Below, in pieces: positions 3,950-10,791 of a stretch of 10,791 nucleotides of DNA. The notes beneath the pieces were generated by a model. It was given only the letters and a program-made list of their open reading frames with translations, was not told the DNA's origin and did not search any database. Each line of letters starts with the position of its first letter. Within the stretch, counting starts at the first letter, position 1. The stretch covers positions 1 through 10,791 of the forward strand of contig CALWXI010000185.1 of assembly GCA_944385455.1 (NCBI GenBank). Reading direction: 5' to 3'. A program made the translations under genes and the position numbers. The stretch is from an uncultured Oscillospiraceae bacterium. GTDB taxonomy: Bacteria > Bacillota > Clostridia > Oscillospirales > Oscillospiraceae.

Positions 3950-5563
3950 TCACTTCAAGTGCAGAAGTTTAATAAGGGCCGCGCCCCGGGGCACAGACTG
4001 CAGGTCCTCCGCCCGCAGGATTCGCAGCGCCACCACCAAAATGCCGTATACCACCACGCCGGCGCCGATGCCCACGGCGGTGGCCAGGGCGTTGGCACCG
4101 TAGGCGTATTCGCCGCCGGTGAGCGCCCGCAGCGTCAGGCCGTGGATCGCCCAGACCGCACCGCCCATCAGGACGGAGGCCAGCACGGGCTTGGCGAACA
4201 GCTGGAGATACCGGGGCTTTTCCGGGGAGTATTTCCATACGAAGTACAGGTTCAGCCCCACGATCACCATGTAGCAGCACAGCGTGGAGACGGGAGCGCC
4301 GTGGATGTTGATGTCCGGGTTGCCCACCAGGAGGTAGTTCAGGACGATCTTCGTGATACCGCCGATCACCACGGTAATAATGGGCAGCTTTTCCTTGCCG
4401 TAGGTCTGCAAAATGGCGTTGGTCAGGTTCATCAGGCAGATGAAGATGCAGGCGATGCCCAGCCAGCGCATGTGAGGGCCGGCGGCCAGCGCGTCGGTCT
4501 GCTGGGCGGGATAGAGCATCAGCAGGGCGGGGCCGCCCATCACGCTCAATCCCACGCCCGCCGGAATGGCCAGAACGGCAATGATCCGGAAGGCAGAAGA
4601 GACGATGCGGCCGGCCTGGGCGCTGTCTTTCCGGGTGAGGGCTGCCGCCGCAAAGGGGATCAGACTCATGGTCACGGGAAAGACAAAAGAGGGCGGCAAG
4701 TTGATGAGGTTCATGCCGAACTGATATTGGCCGAACAGCGTGGCGGCGGAGTCCGCCAGCTCCGGAATGGTCTGCAGCCGGCCCAGCACGTTTTTGGTGT
4801 CCACCAGAGTGATGATGCTCATGGCGGAGTTGCTCAGAGTGATGGGGACGCCGATGGAGAGCACCTGGCGCATGATGGATCCGCTGCTCTCCGGCACATC
4901 CAGTGCCTGGCCGCGGTCCCGGTGCGTCAGCAGGTAGAGCATCAGAAACAGCATGGACAGCACCGTTCCCACCGTTACGCCCAGAATGGCGCCGGCGGCG
5001 GCGATGTCCAGCCCAAAGCCCAGCTTCAGGAAGTACCACGCCAGAGAAAGACCCAGCACCAATTTACACAATGCTTCCAGAATTTGGGAGACAGCGGTGG
5101 GGGTCATGTTTCCCTGGCCCTGCGTGTAGCCCCGCATGCAGGCCAGCAGGCACACGCAGAACACCGCCGGGGCCAGGGCCCGGATGGGCCAGTAGCCCAG
5201 AGGCTCATTCATGAAGGCTGCCAGCTGGGATGCGCAGAAATACATCAGCAGCGCGCCGATCAGGCCCAGCGCGAAGAACAGCCAAATGGCCGTGCGGAAG
5301 ATTTTGTGCTTTTGATTCTCCCGCCCCTGGGCGTAAGCCTGGCTGGTGAGCTTGGAGATGGCCAGCGGCAGTCCGGCGGTGGAAATGGTCAGCAGCACGT
5401 TATAGATGTTGTAGGCCACATTGAAATATGTCTGTCCCTCGCTGCCGACGATGTTGCCGAAGGGGATCTTGTAAACGGCGCCGATGACTTTCACAATGGC
5501 CACCGCCGCCGCCAAAATGGCGGCGCCTCCCAGGAAGGACGGCTTTTTTGCGTTGTTAGACAT
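3950..5563 (-). CDS. yabM: SpoVB/YabM-like polysaccharide flippase (MOP superfamily)
   Basis: This is a 537-residue polytopic membrane protein of the polysaccharide-biosynthesis/MATE-like (MOP) superfamily that includes SpoVB, YabM and MurJ. Such proteins flip lipid-linked sugars across the membrane; SpoVB serves spore cortex synthesis. After a short polar start (MSNNAKKPSF) the first membrane segment contains ILAAAVAIVKVIGAVYKIPFGNIVG, followed by the typical NVAYNIYNVLLTISTAGLPLAISKL region near 48-72, quoted in part. About a dozen or more hydrophobic segments follow, with a central loop near GVPITLSNSAMSII (about 238-251). The start at 5563 has GAGGT 10 bases upstream. Its place before mazG matches B. 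subtilis yabM-yabN; that makes YabM the nearest positional counterpart, though sequence alone does not separate YabM from SpoVB. A sigma-E-like promoter lies upstream. Confidence 0.88.
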   Translation of the reverse strand: MSNNAKKPSFLGGAAILAAAVAIVKVIGAVYKIPFGNIVGSEGQTYFNVAYNIYNVLLTISTAGLPLAISKLTSQAYAQGRENQKHKIFRTAIWLFFALGLIGALLMYFCASQLAAFMNEPLGYWPIRALAPAVFCVCLLACMRGYTQGQGNMTPTAVSQILEALCKLVLGLSLAWYFLKLGFGLDIAAAGAILGVTVGTVLSMLFLMLYLLTHRDRGQALDVPESSGSIMRQVLSIGVPITLSNSAMSIITLVDTKNVLGRLQTIPELADSAATLFGQYQFGMNLINLPPSFVFPVTMSLIPFAAAALTRKDSAQAGRIVSSAFRIIAVLAIPAGVGLSVMGGPALLMLYPAQQTDALAAGPHMRWLGIACIFICLMNLTNAILQTYGKEKLPIITVVIGGITKIVLNYLLVGNPDINIHGAPVSTLCCYMVIVGLNLYFVWKYSPEKPRYLQLFAKPVLASVLMGGAVWAIHGLTLRALTGGEYAYGANALATAVGIGAGVVVYGILVVALRILRAEDLQSVPRGAALIKLLHLK

Positions 5564-5607
5564 GGAGCGATTACCTCGAACCTTTTGAAAATAACGGGGC
5601 CTGTCTC

Positions 5608-5636
5608 AGCTTATGATTCCCGGAGGGGGATTATGC
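5608..5636 (-). promoter_or_regulatory. Candidate sigma-E (mother-cell sporulation) promoter before spoVB/yabM
   Basis: The minus strand reads GCATAAT (5630-5636), a 14-base spacer and CATAAGCT (5608-5615). Against the B. subtilis sigma-E consensus KMATATT-N14-15-CATACAHT this gives six of seven at -35, correct spacing and six of eight at -10. Predicted transcription start is near 5600, about 37 bases before the ATG. Motif comparison done by eye. Confidence 0.5.
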
Positions 5637-5646
5637 CCCAAAGGCG

Positions 5647-5673
5647 GCCGCCCCGCGTGAAAAGCGGGGCGGC
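5647..5673 (-). terminator. Terminator-like hairpin after the zinc-ribbon gene
   Basis: A perfect 10-bp stem (GCCGCCCCGC/GCGGGGCGGC) with a 7-base loop lies 5 bases after the stop of the zinc-ribbon gene. On the minus strand it is followed by CGCCTTTGGGG, a poor T tract. It separates the rel-to-zinc-ribbon series from spoVB. Confidence 0.6.
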
Positions 5674-5678
5674 ATGGA

Positions 5679-6071
5679 TCACAGCTTCCCGCCGCACTCC
5701 CGGCAGAACTGATCGCCCTCCCGGGTGGGAGCGCCGCAGGTGGCGCAGGTGTGGGCCTCCCGCTCCCGGCCGATCTGCTCCTCCAGAGCCTGGATGCGGG
5801 CCTTCAGCTCGTCGATGGCCTGGAGCTTGGAGAGGAGCACCTCGGAGTCGGTGGGAGAGCCGGTGTGGGTGGCATAAAGCAGCTCGCCCACCTCCCGGAA
5901 GGCCAGGTTCACGTCCGCCTTCAAATTGGCCGCCTGGATGTTCAGCTTGGCCACCGACAGCAGCTCTCCAGCCTTGCGGCCCACGCCGTAGGCGGCGTCG
6001 GATGCGATGTCGCCGGCCTGGACCGCAGTGGCCTGCACCCGGTCCAGCAGCTCGGAAAGTCTCTCGTTCAT
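5679..6071 (-). CDS. Uncharacterised helical protein with C-terminal zinc ribbon
   Basis: This is a 130-residue protein. Residues 1-100 are predicted mostly helical, with a Gly-spaced stretch (DIASDAAYGVGRKAGELLSVAKL, 21-43, quoted in part), then NIQAANLKADVNLAFREVGELLYATHTG and a coiled-coil helix (about 76-105, LLSKLQAIDELKARIQALEE). It ends in a treble-clef zinc ribbon with Cys109-x2-Cys112 and Cys123-x2-Cys126 (TCATCGAP...FCRECGGKL). No signal peptide or membrane segment is seen. Similar helix-plus-ribbon proteins occur in Clostridia, but I know of no assigned function. The ATG at 6071 has AAGGAGG 8 bases upstream; the frame is open further upstream into the kinase gene, but that extension has no support. 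It lies 46 bases after the kinase gene and ends in a hairpin, so it is likely the last gene of its transcript. Confidence 0.85.
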   Translation of the reverse strand: MNERLSELLDRVQATAVQAGDIASDAAYGVGRKAGELLSVAKLNIQAANLKADVNLAFREVGELLYATHTGSPTDSEVLLSKLQAIDELKARIQALEEQIGREREAHTCATCGAPTREGDQFCRECGGKL

Positions 6072-6117
6072 GGATAGGACCTCCTTGATTTCAGATGAAC
6101 CCTTGCGGGAGAATGCG

Positions 6118-7053
6118 TTAGTGATTGTCATAGGTGCTGCCGCCGATGAACTCCCGGGCCAGGGACTCCGGCGCCACAAAGCGCTCGTCCATGGACTCGA
6201 TCCTGGCAAAGCCCTGGAGCATCTGGTCCACCACCTCGTACTTGCCGGCAGGCACCGCTTCCAGCAGCGGCACCACAAAGGGCTTGAGCACGGAGAACTC
6301 GAATGCCAGAGAGGAGTCGAAGAGCAGGTGAGCGTTTTCCCGGTAGGGAGAGATGTAGAGCTTTTCCCCCCGCCGGACATTGTTCCACATTTTCAGCGTG
6401 AAGCCGGCGTCGCTGCCCCGGAACTTGAAGTCCCGGACGATGCGGCGGCACAGCCGCAGCCACGTATGGTCGAAGATCACGGCGCCGTCCTCATCCACCA
6501 GATCGCTGCGGGCGGAGATATAGAGCTTGAAGGCGTGGGGGTTCTTGCCCACGATGATGTCGTTGAGGGCGTGGATGCCCTCGAAGATGGCCAGTTCGTC
6601 GGGACCCAGGTGCAGCGGCTGGGACAAAATGTCCGAGCGCATCTGACGGGCAAATTCATACTTGGGCACGTGGATGGTTTCGCCCCGGTCCAGCATGGCA
6701 AAGTGCCGGTTCAGAAGATCCACGTCCAGACAGAAAGGGGATTCGTAGTCGATGGCGCCGTCCCGGTTTCGGGGGGCGGTCTCGGGGTCGATGGTGTTGA
6801 AATAGTTATCCATGGACACCGTGTGGGTCTCAATGCCCATGCGGTCCAGGACCTCCTCGATCTTCAGCGCCGTGGTGGTCTTTCCGGAGCCGGAGGGACC
6901 GGAGAGCAGGATGATCCGGGACTCACCCCGGTGTTCGGCAATCTGCCGGGCGGCATTCTCCACCTTCCGGGTGAAGGCCGCGTCACACTCCGCCGCATAG
7001 GCCGCCGGGTCGCTGCGGACGGCGTCGTTGAGCTGCTTGAGGGAATAGGGCAT
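6118..7053 (-). CDS. Uridine-kinase-like nucleoside kinase (single domain)
   Basis: This is a 311-residue P-loop kinase of the phosphoribulokinase/uridine kinase family, expected to phosphorylate a nucleoside with ATP or GTP. A Walker A GPSGSGKT sits at 52-59, followed by the substrate segment VSMDNYF (near 78-84), RNRDGAIDYESP (94-105), and IFEGIHALND (Walker B/lid area, near 154-163). Comparable Clostridia proteins are often about 550 residues, with a threonyl-tRNA-synthetase-like TGS half fused in front; here only a roughly 45-residue N-terminal extension precedes the P-loop. Substrate is not shown by the sequence. The ATG at 7053 has AAAGGAG 10 bases upstream, within the 24-base gap after hemZ, so both genes are likely on one transcript. 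Confidence 0.88.
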   Translation of the reverse strand: MPYSLKQLNDAVRSDPAAYAAECDAAFTRKVENAARQIAEHRGESRIILLSGPSGSGKTTTALKIEEVLDRMGIETHTVSMDNYFNTIDPETAPRNRDGAIDYESPFCLDVDLLNRHFAMLDRGETIHVPKYEFARQMRSDILSQPLHLGPDELAIFEGIHALNDIIVGKNPHAFKLYISARSDLVDEDGAVIFDHTWLRLCRRIVRDFKFRGSDAGFTLKMWNNVRRGEKLYISPYRENAHLLFDSSLAFEFSVLKPFVVPLLEAVPAGKYEVVDQMLQGFARIESMDERFVAPESLAREFIGGSTYDNH

Positions 7054-7077
7054 GGTCTGGTGGCTCCTTTCAAGACA

Positions 7078-8538
7078 TTATGATCCGTAAAATGCGGCGA
7101 AAGCCGCCTGATTGTCCCGCCATTTCTCCGGGCGCTCCGTGTACTCCTTGGGATACTTGGGGTTGAAGGAGCGCTGGATGCGGCCGCCGTCCACCATCTT
7201 GGTGGAGCCGCCGGCGCCGAAGGAGAGAATGGAGCAAAGCTCCGACATGATGTAGATGTTGTACCAGCAGGTCCCACCGCTCCGGCTCCAGCCGATGTTC
7301 TCAAAGCTGCCGGACATGTATTTCTGCCGGTAGAGATAATAGGGGGCGTAGCCCGCCTCCCGCAGCGCGGGACCGGCGTAGTCCAGCATAGCCGCCACAT
7401 CCTCTGGCCCGGGGACGGACAGCCCCTCCAGGAGGATCCGGCTGCCCTTTTTCAGCGCCAGGGTGTGGATGGTGACGTTGTCCGTGCCGAAGGCCAGGCA
7501 CCGGTCCAGGGAGCGGATAAAGCCCTCCGGTGTGTCTTCCGGCAGGCCCGCGATGAGGTCCATGTTCACATGCCGGAAGCCGCAGCGGTTTACCAGCTCC
7601 ATGGCGTTCTCAATGTCCCCGGCGGTGTGGCGGCGGCCGATGGCCCGGAGGACATGGTCCTCCATGGTCTGGGGATTCACGGAGACCCGGGTCACTCCGT
7701 GGCGGCGCAGAACCGCCAGCTTCTCGGCGGTGATGGTGTCCGGCCGTCCGGCCTCCACGGTGAGCTCCCGGCAGCTGGAAAGGTCAAAGGATTCGCAGAA
7801 CGCCGAGAGCACCCGGTCCAGCTGGGGGGCGGTGAGAGTGGTGGGGGTGCCGCCGCCCATGTAGAAGGCCCGGACCCGCAGCCCGCACCGGCGGACCATC
7901 TCTCCCCCGGCCCGGATCTCCGCTACCAGGGCGTCCACGTAAGGCGGAACCAGGGAAAAGCTCTTTTCCACCGACTGGCTCACAAAGGAGCAGTAGGCGC
8001 AGCGGGTGGGGCAGAAGGGAATGCCCACGTAGACGGCGATGTCCCGGGCGGAGAGGTCCCGGGCGGCCTCCAGGGCCGCGGCGCCGGTCTCCAGGGCCAG
8101 GGACGCCCGGGAGGGGGTGACGAAATATTCCGTCTCCAGCATGGAGCGGACCTCCTGGGGCGTTTTGCCCGCGGCCAGAGCCTGAGTCACCGGTTTATCC
8201 GGCCGAACGCCGGTGAGCATCCCCCAGGGCAGGTCGGGCAGGCCCATCTCCCGGCGGGCCAGGTAAAAGCAGGCGCCGATGGCGTGCCTCCGCTGGCCCT
8301 CCCGGTCAAAGGCCGAGCCGGTGAGCGGCATCCCGTAGGTGTAGACGCCGCGTGCGCCATGGTAAAAAAGGCCGGCGGTCACCGCGAGATGGTCCGAAGC
8401 CTCATCGCAGGTGATCTCCGCCCAGGCGTCGTCTCCGGGGACCACCGGCTCGTAGACCGGCAGCTCGCCGGGAAAAAGAGCCATGAGACTCTGTTCCACC
8501 ACGTACCGCTCGTCGTGGCCGTGAAAGATCAGCTTCAT
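7078..8538 (-). CDS. hemZ: HemZ-type radical SAM protein (coproporphyrinogen III dehydrogenase family)
   Basis: This is a 486-residue HemN-like radical SAM protein; B. subtilis HemZ is about 500. The N-terminal part (about 1-165) is the HemZ-specific region with GMLTGVRPDKPVTQAL (106-121). The radical SAM core follows: VGIPFCPTRCAYCSF with Cys176, Cys180 and Cys183 binding the 4Fe-4S cluster, the GGGTPTTL motif (228-235), TVEAGRPDT, and a C-terminal HemN-type region with YYLYRQKYM and ENIGW. The fourth Cys of E. coli HemN (CxC) is replaced by Phe185. HemZ is annotated as an oxygen-independent coproporphyrinogen oxidase, but experimental proof for this subfamily is thin, and no other haem gene is seen nearby. 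Its ATG overlaps the stop of the hydrolase gene by four bases (ATGA), so translation is probably coupled. Confidence 0.92.
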   Translation of the reverse strand: MKLIFHGHDERYVVEQSLMALFPGELPVYEPVVPGDDAWAEITCDEASDHLAVTAGLFYHGARGVYTYGMPLTGSAFDREGQRRHAIGACFYLARREMGLPDLPWGMLTGVRPDKPVTQALAAGKTPQEVRSMLETEYFVTPSRASLALETGAAALEAARDLSARDIAVYVGIPFCPTRCAYCSFVSQSVEKSFSLVPPYVDALVAEIRAGGEMVRRCGLRVRAFYMGGGTPTTLTAPQLDRVLSAFCESFDLSSCRELTVEAGRPDTITAEKLAVLRRHGVTRVSVNPQTMEDHVLRAIGRRHTAGDIENAMELVNRCGFRHVNMDLIAGLPEDTPEGFIRSLDRCLAFGTDNVTIHTLALKKGSRILLEGLSVPGPEDVAAMLDYAGPALREAGYAPYYLYRQKYMSGSFENIGWSRSGGTCWYNIYIMSELCSILSFGAGGSTKMVDGGRIQRSFNPKYPKEYTERPEKWRDNQAAFAAFYGS

Positions 8539-9164
8539 ACGCCGCTTTCCGCCGTCCGCATGGCCTGGAGCAAAAAGGGATTGTCCCGGCGCTCCCGGTC
8601 CAGCCGGGAGGGCTCCATATGGCCGGGATAGACGATGAGATCGCCCTCCAGTGACCCCAGGCGGCGCAGGGAGGCCATGATCTTTTTGATGCTGCCGCCG
8701 GGAAAGTCCGTGCGGCCGCAGGAGCCGGCAAAGAGGGTGTCCCCGCAGAAGAGCGCGTCGCCGCAGCGCAGCGTCACGCTGCCCTCGGAGTGACCGGGGG
8801 TGGCCAGCACCGTTACGGCAAGACTGCCCACGGTGAGAATGTCTCCCTCGTCATAGTTCTGCGCGCCGTCCACCGGGGGAAACAGCTGGGCGAGGTACAT
8901 GTCCGCGGCGGACTGATCCCGGCGGTTGAGATACACCGGGACCTCGGGCCAGCGGGCGGAGAGCTCCGTCACGCCGCCGGTGTGGTCGTAGTGGCCGTGG
9001 GTGAGGAGGATGGCGCAGGGCGCGCAGCCGCTGCGCTCCACCGCCGCGGCCACGGCGCCGGCGTCCCCGCCGGGGTCGATGACGGCGCAGCGCTTTTCCG
9101 CCGGATCGCAGAGCAGATAGCAGTTGGTCCCAATGGGACCGACCTGTAACGTTTTTACTTCCAT
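8535..9164 (-). CDS. Metallo-beta-lactamase-fold hydrolase (glyoxalase II-like)
   Basis: This is a 209-residue single-domain hydrolase of the glyoxalase II/MBL superfamily. The complete set of dinuclear metal ligands is visible: THGHYDH (His56, His58, Asp60, His61), His125 in TPGHSEGS, Asp142 in CGDTLFAGSCGRTDF, and His182 in YPGHMEPS. The N-terminus QVGPIGTNCYLL is typical of the YqgX/YcbL-like group. It is shorter than classical glyoxalase II (about 250) because it lacks the C-terminal helical glutathione-binding domain, so the substrate need not be a glutathione thioester. Thioesterase or related activity is plausible but not shown. AGAGG lies 8 bases before the ATG. It follows dtd by 30 bases and overlaps hemZ. 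Confidence 0.9.
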   Translation of the reverse strand: MEVKTLQVGPIGTNCYLLCDPAEKRCAVIDPGGDAGAVAAAVERSGCAPCAILLTHGHYDHTGGVTELSARWPEVPVYLNRRDQSAADMYLAQLFPPVDGAQNYDEGDILTVGSLAVTVLATPGHSEGSVTLRCGDALFCGDTLFAGSCGRTDFPGGSIKKIMASLRRLGSLEGDLIVYPGHMEPSRLDRERRDNPFLLQAMRTAESGV

Positions 9165-9194
9165 GGGGATACCTCTCAGTTGATGAAGATGGGG

Positions 9195-9638
9195 TCAGGG
9201 ACGGTCCGTGTCCAGCAGGATGGTCACCGGCCCGTCGTTGCAGGAGTCCACCGCCATGTCGGCGCCAAACTCCCCGTGCTCCACAGGAAAGCCCCGCTCC
9301 CGGCAGCGGTCCATGAACCGCTGGTAGAGGGGAACGGCCGCCTCCGGCTTGGCGGCCCCGGAGAAGCCGGGGCGGCGGGAGGAGGTGTCGGCGTACAGGG
9401 TAAACTGGGAGACCACCAGCAAGCTGCCGCCCACCTGCTCCAGGCTGCGGTTCATCTTGCCGTTTTCGTCCTCAAATACCCGGAGGTTGCAGATCTTGTC
9501 GGCCAGGCGGAGGGCGGTGTCCTCCGTGTCGCCGGGGCCTATCCCCAGCAGCACCAGGTAACCCCGGCCGATGTGTCCGCTGACGCGGCCCTCGATGGTG
9601 ACGCTGGCGCGGGAAACGCGGGTGACGACTGCGCGCAT
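9195..9638 (-). CDS. dtd: D-aminoacyl-tRNA deacylase
   Basis: This is a 147-residue Dtd protein, the standard length. It hydrolyses D-aminoacyl-tRNA (and Gly-tRNA-Ala), keeping D-amino acids out of protein synthesis; it acts in the cytosol as a dimer. The N-terminus MRAVVTRVSRASVTIEG is characteristic. The two active-site signatures are present: SQFTLYAD at 77-84 and NDGPVTI at 134-140, the latter holding the Gly-Pro pair that rejects L-amino acids. The ATG at 9638 has AAAGGAG about 6 bases upstream. The 62-base gap after rel contains only a small GCCCC/GGGGC hairpin without a T tract, so cotranscription with rel is likely; the rel-dtd pair is common in Firmicutes. Confidence 0.97.
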   Translation of the reverse strand: MRAVVTRVSRASVTIEGRVSGHIGRGYLVLLGIGPGDTEDTALRLADKICNLRVFEDENGKMNRSLEQVGGSLLVVSQFTLYADTSSRRPGFSGAAKPEAAVPLYQRFMDRCRERGFPVEHGEFGADMAVDSCNDGPVTILLDTDRP

Positions 9639-9700
9639 GGATGTCTCCTTTCAGGATGGCCCCGAAGGGGCGGAATGGGAACGCGGAACGCCGCCTGCCG

Positions 9701-10791
9701 TCAGCCCGCGGGGCGGGTGACCTTCAGCACGCCGGAGATCTGGTGCAGGCGGTTCATCAGGGTGGTGAGCTGCTGGCTGTCCCGCATGCGCACCTCCAGA
9801 CGGAAGATGGCAAACTCGTCGGCGGTGCTGCGGGATTGGATGCCCAGCACGAAGGTGTTGGTGGTGGAGAGGGCCGCGGAAATATCCAGCAGCAGTCCCT
9901 GGCGGTCCTTGCAAACCACCTCCAGGGTGGTGGGATAGCTGTCGTTGGTGTCGCTGCCCCAGGAGACCTTGATCCACCGGCCCGCCTGGCCGGGGGCGTT
10001 CTGCTTTTCCGGGGAGGCGTTGGGACAGTCCGCCCGGTGGACGGAGACGCCGTAGCCCCGGGTGATGAAGCCCACGATCTCGTCTCCCGGCACAGGGGTG
10101 CAGCACTTGGAGAATTTCACGAGACAGTTGTCCAGCCCCTCCACGATGATGCCCTGCTCACTGCGCACCCGCTTGGACGCGGGGGTCTTGGGGGACTCCT
10201 CGGCGGCCCTGGCCTCGGCGGCCTCGGCGGCGGCCTGACGCTCGGCCTGCTGGTGCTTGGCGATGCGCTGCAGCTCGCCCTGCATCCGGCTGACGGCCTT
10301 CTGGGCGGTGAAGCCGCCGTAGCCGATGGCGGCGTACATCTCGTCCAGAGAGCCGTAGGAGACCTTTTTCAACAGCCCGGGAAGGTTTTCGGCGGAGATG
10401 ACGTCCCGCATGGGGATGCCGCAGTGCTTGAGCTCGGCCTCGAAGGCCGCCCGGCCGTTGGCGATGTTCTCCTCCTTCTTCTCCTTTTTGAACCACTGGC
10501 GGATCTTGCTGCGGGCCTCGCTGGACTTGGCGATCTTCATCCAGTCCCGGCCGGGGCCCTTGGCGTTCTTGGAAGTGAGAATCTCCACGATGTCGCCGTT
10601 TTTCAGCGTGTGATCAAAGGTGACGATGCGGCCGTTGACCTTGGCTCCCACCATCCGGTTGCCCACGGCGGAGTGGATGGCATAGGCAAAGTCGATGGGG
10701 GTGGCGCCGGCGGGCAGGTTCTGCACGTCGCCGTTGGGGGTGAACACGAACACCTCGTCGGAGAACATATCCACCTTCAAAGAGTGGATGA
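9701..10791 (-). CDS. rel: RelA/SpoT-family (p)ppGpp synthetase/hydrolase (partial, C-terminal part)
   Basis: Rel makes and degrades (p)ppGpp in response to amino-acid starvation and uncharged tRNA on the ribosome. Only the regulatory C-terminal half is inside the window; the frame is open to the edge, so the catalytic hydrolase and synthetase domains lie beyond it. Visible in order, counting from the TTG at 10780: TGS domain (about 8-70, DEVFVFTPNGDV...GDIVEILTSKNA), helical domain (about 80-170), an Ala/Glu-rich linker (about 170-200), the zinc-finger/RIS domain (about 210-255, SKCCTPVPGDEIVGF and VHRADCPN) and a C-terminal ACT domain (about 288-359, DRQGLLLDISAAL). The stop is TGA at 9703-9701. 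dtd follows 62 bases later, as in many Firmicutes. The TTG should not be taken as the true start. Confidence 0.95.
   Translation of the reverse strand, partial: IHSLKVDMFSDEVFVFTPNGDVQNLPAGATPIDFAYAIHSAVGNRMVGAKVNGRIVTFDHTLKNGDIVEILTSKNAKGPGRDWMKIAKSSEARSKIRQWFKKEKKEENIANGRAAFEAELKHCGIPMRDVISAENLPGLLKKVSYGSLDEMYAAIGYGGFTAQKAVSRMQGELQRIAKHQQAERQAAAEAAEARAAEESPKTPASKRVRSEQGIIVEGLDNCLVKFSKCCTPVPGDEIVGFITRGYGVSVHRADCPNASPEKQNAPGQAGRWIKVSWGSDTNDSYPTTLEVVCKDRQGLLLDISAALSTTNTFVLGIQSRSTADEFAIFRLEVRMRDSQQLTTLMNRLHQISGVLKVTRPAG

Noticed and set aside
2178..4103. Long open frame on the plus strand across yabP, rqcP, hup and mazG
   Set aside because: It is antisense to several well-recognised genes, shows no family-like sequence and is expected in GC-rich DNA with strong third-position bias. 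The plus-strand frame 3959-6088 is rejected for the same reason.
3969..5039. Second minus-strand open frame inside spoVB/yabM
   Set aside because: It is out of frame with the clear membrane protein and is His/Arg/Gly-rich, with no membrane segments or start signal.
6072..6380. In-frame N-terminal extension of the zinc-ribbon protein
   Set aside because: The extension overlaps the conserved kinase C-terminus out of frame, while AAGGAGG lies at the proper distance before the ATG at 6071.
7465..8631. Plus-strand 388-codon frame opposite hemZ
   Set aside because: It is the complement of a clear radical SAM gene; the Gly/Arg/His-rich translation resembles no protein family.
9659..9671. GCCCC-GGGGC hairpin between rel and dtd as a terminator
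   Set aside because: The stem is only 5 bp and is followed by CATCCTGAAAGGAG, without a T tract; it lies right before the dtd ribosome binding site.

Overview
The window is a GC-rich chromosomal segment from an endospore-forming, probably anaerobic, Gram-positive Clostridia-class bacterium. Protein wording and GC-rich codon use point by eye to the Oscillospiraceae/Ruminococcaceae neighbourhood (Flavonifractor/Oscillibacter-like); that assignment is inference and was not searched. All fifteen recognised genes lie on the minus strand, so transcription runs from high to low coordinates. I see no tRNA, rRNA, CRISPR array, insertion sequence or phage gene.

Right part (10791 down to about 5640), a housekeeping and stress cluster: the C-terminal part of a Rel/SpoT (p)ppGpp enzyme, cut by the window edge; dtd (D-aminoacyl-tRNA deacylase); a glyoxalase-II-like metallo-beta-lactamase hydrolase whose stop overlaps the start of the radical-SAM protein hemZ; a single-domain uridine-kinase-like protein; and a small helical protein with a zinc ribbon. 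A GC-rich hairpin closes this cluster.

Middle part (5636 down to 733), the Clostridia version of the B. subtilis yabM-yabN-yabO-yabP-yabQ-divIC-yabR block: a SpoVB/YabM flippase-like membrane protein, MazG, HU, the ribosome-quality-control protein RqcP (YabO), the sporulation proteins YabP and YabQ, an FtsB/DivIC division protein and an S1-domain protein (YabR). The HU gene is inserted between mazG and rqcP and seems to have its own promoter and terminator. The DNA before spoVB resembles a sporulation sigma-E promoter. The yabQ frame has no stop where such proteins usually end and runs about 250 bases into ftsB in another frame.

Left part (732 to 1): a 310-base spacer holding terminator-like hairpins, a possible 18-codon ORF and an extended -10 promoter, then the long-form ribosome hibernation factor hpf, cut at its C-terminus by the window start.

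Functionally the window combines stress and translation control (Rel, Dtd, RqcP, HPF, the S1 protein, MazG) with envelope, spore and division functions (SpoVB, YabP, YabQ, FtsB). This is mainly conserved core genome. The points worth a second look are regulatory details, the yabQ/ftsB overlap, the uncharacterised zinc-ribbon protein and the kinase without its usual partner domain. I did not find a convincing new multi-gene system.
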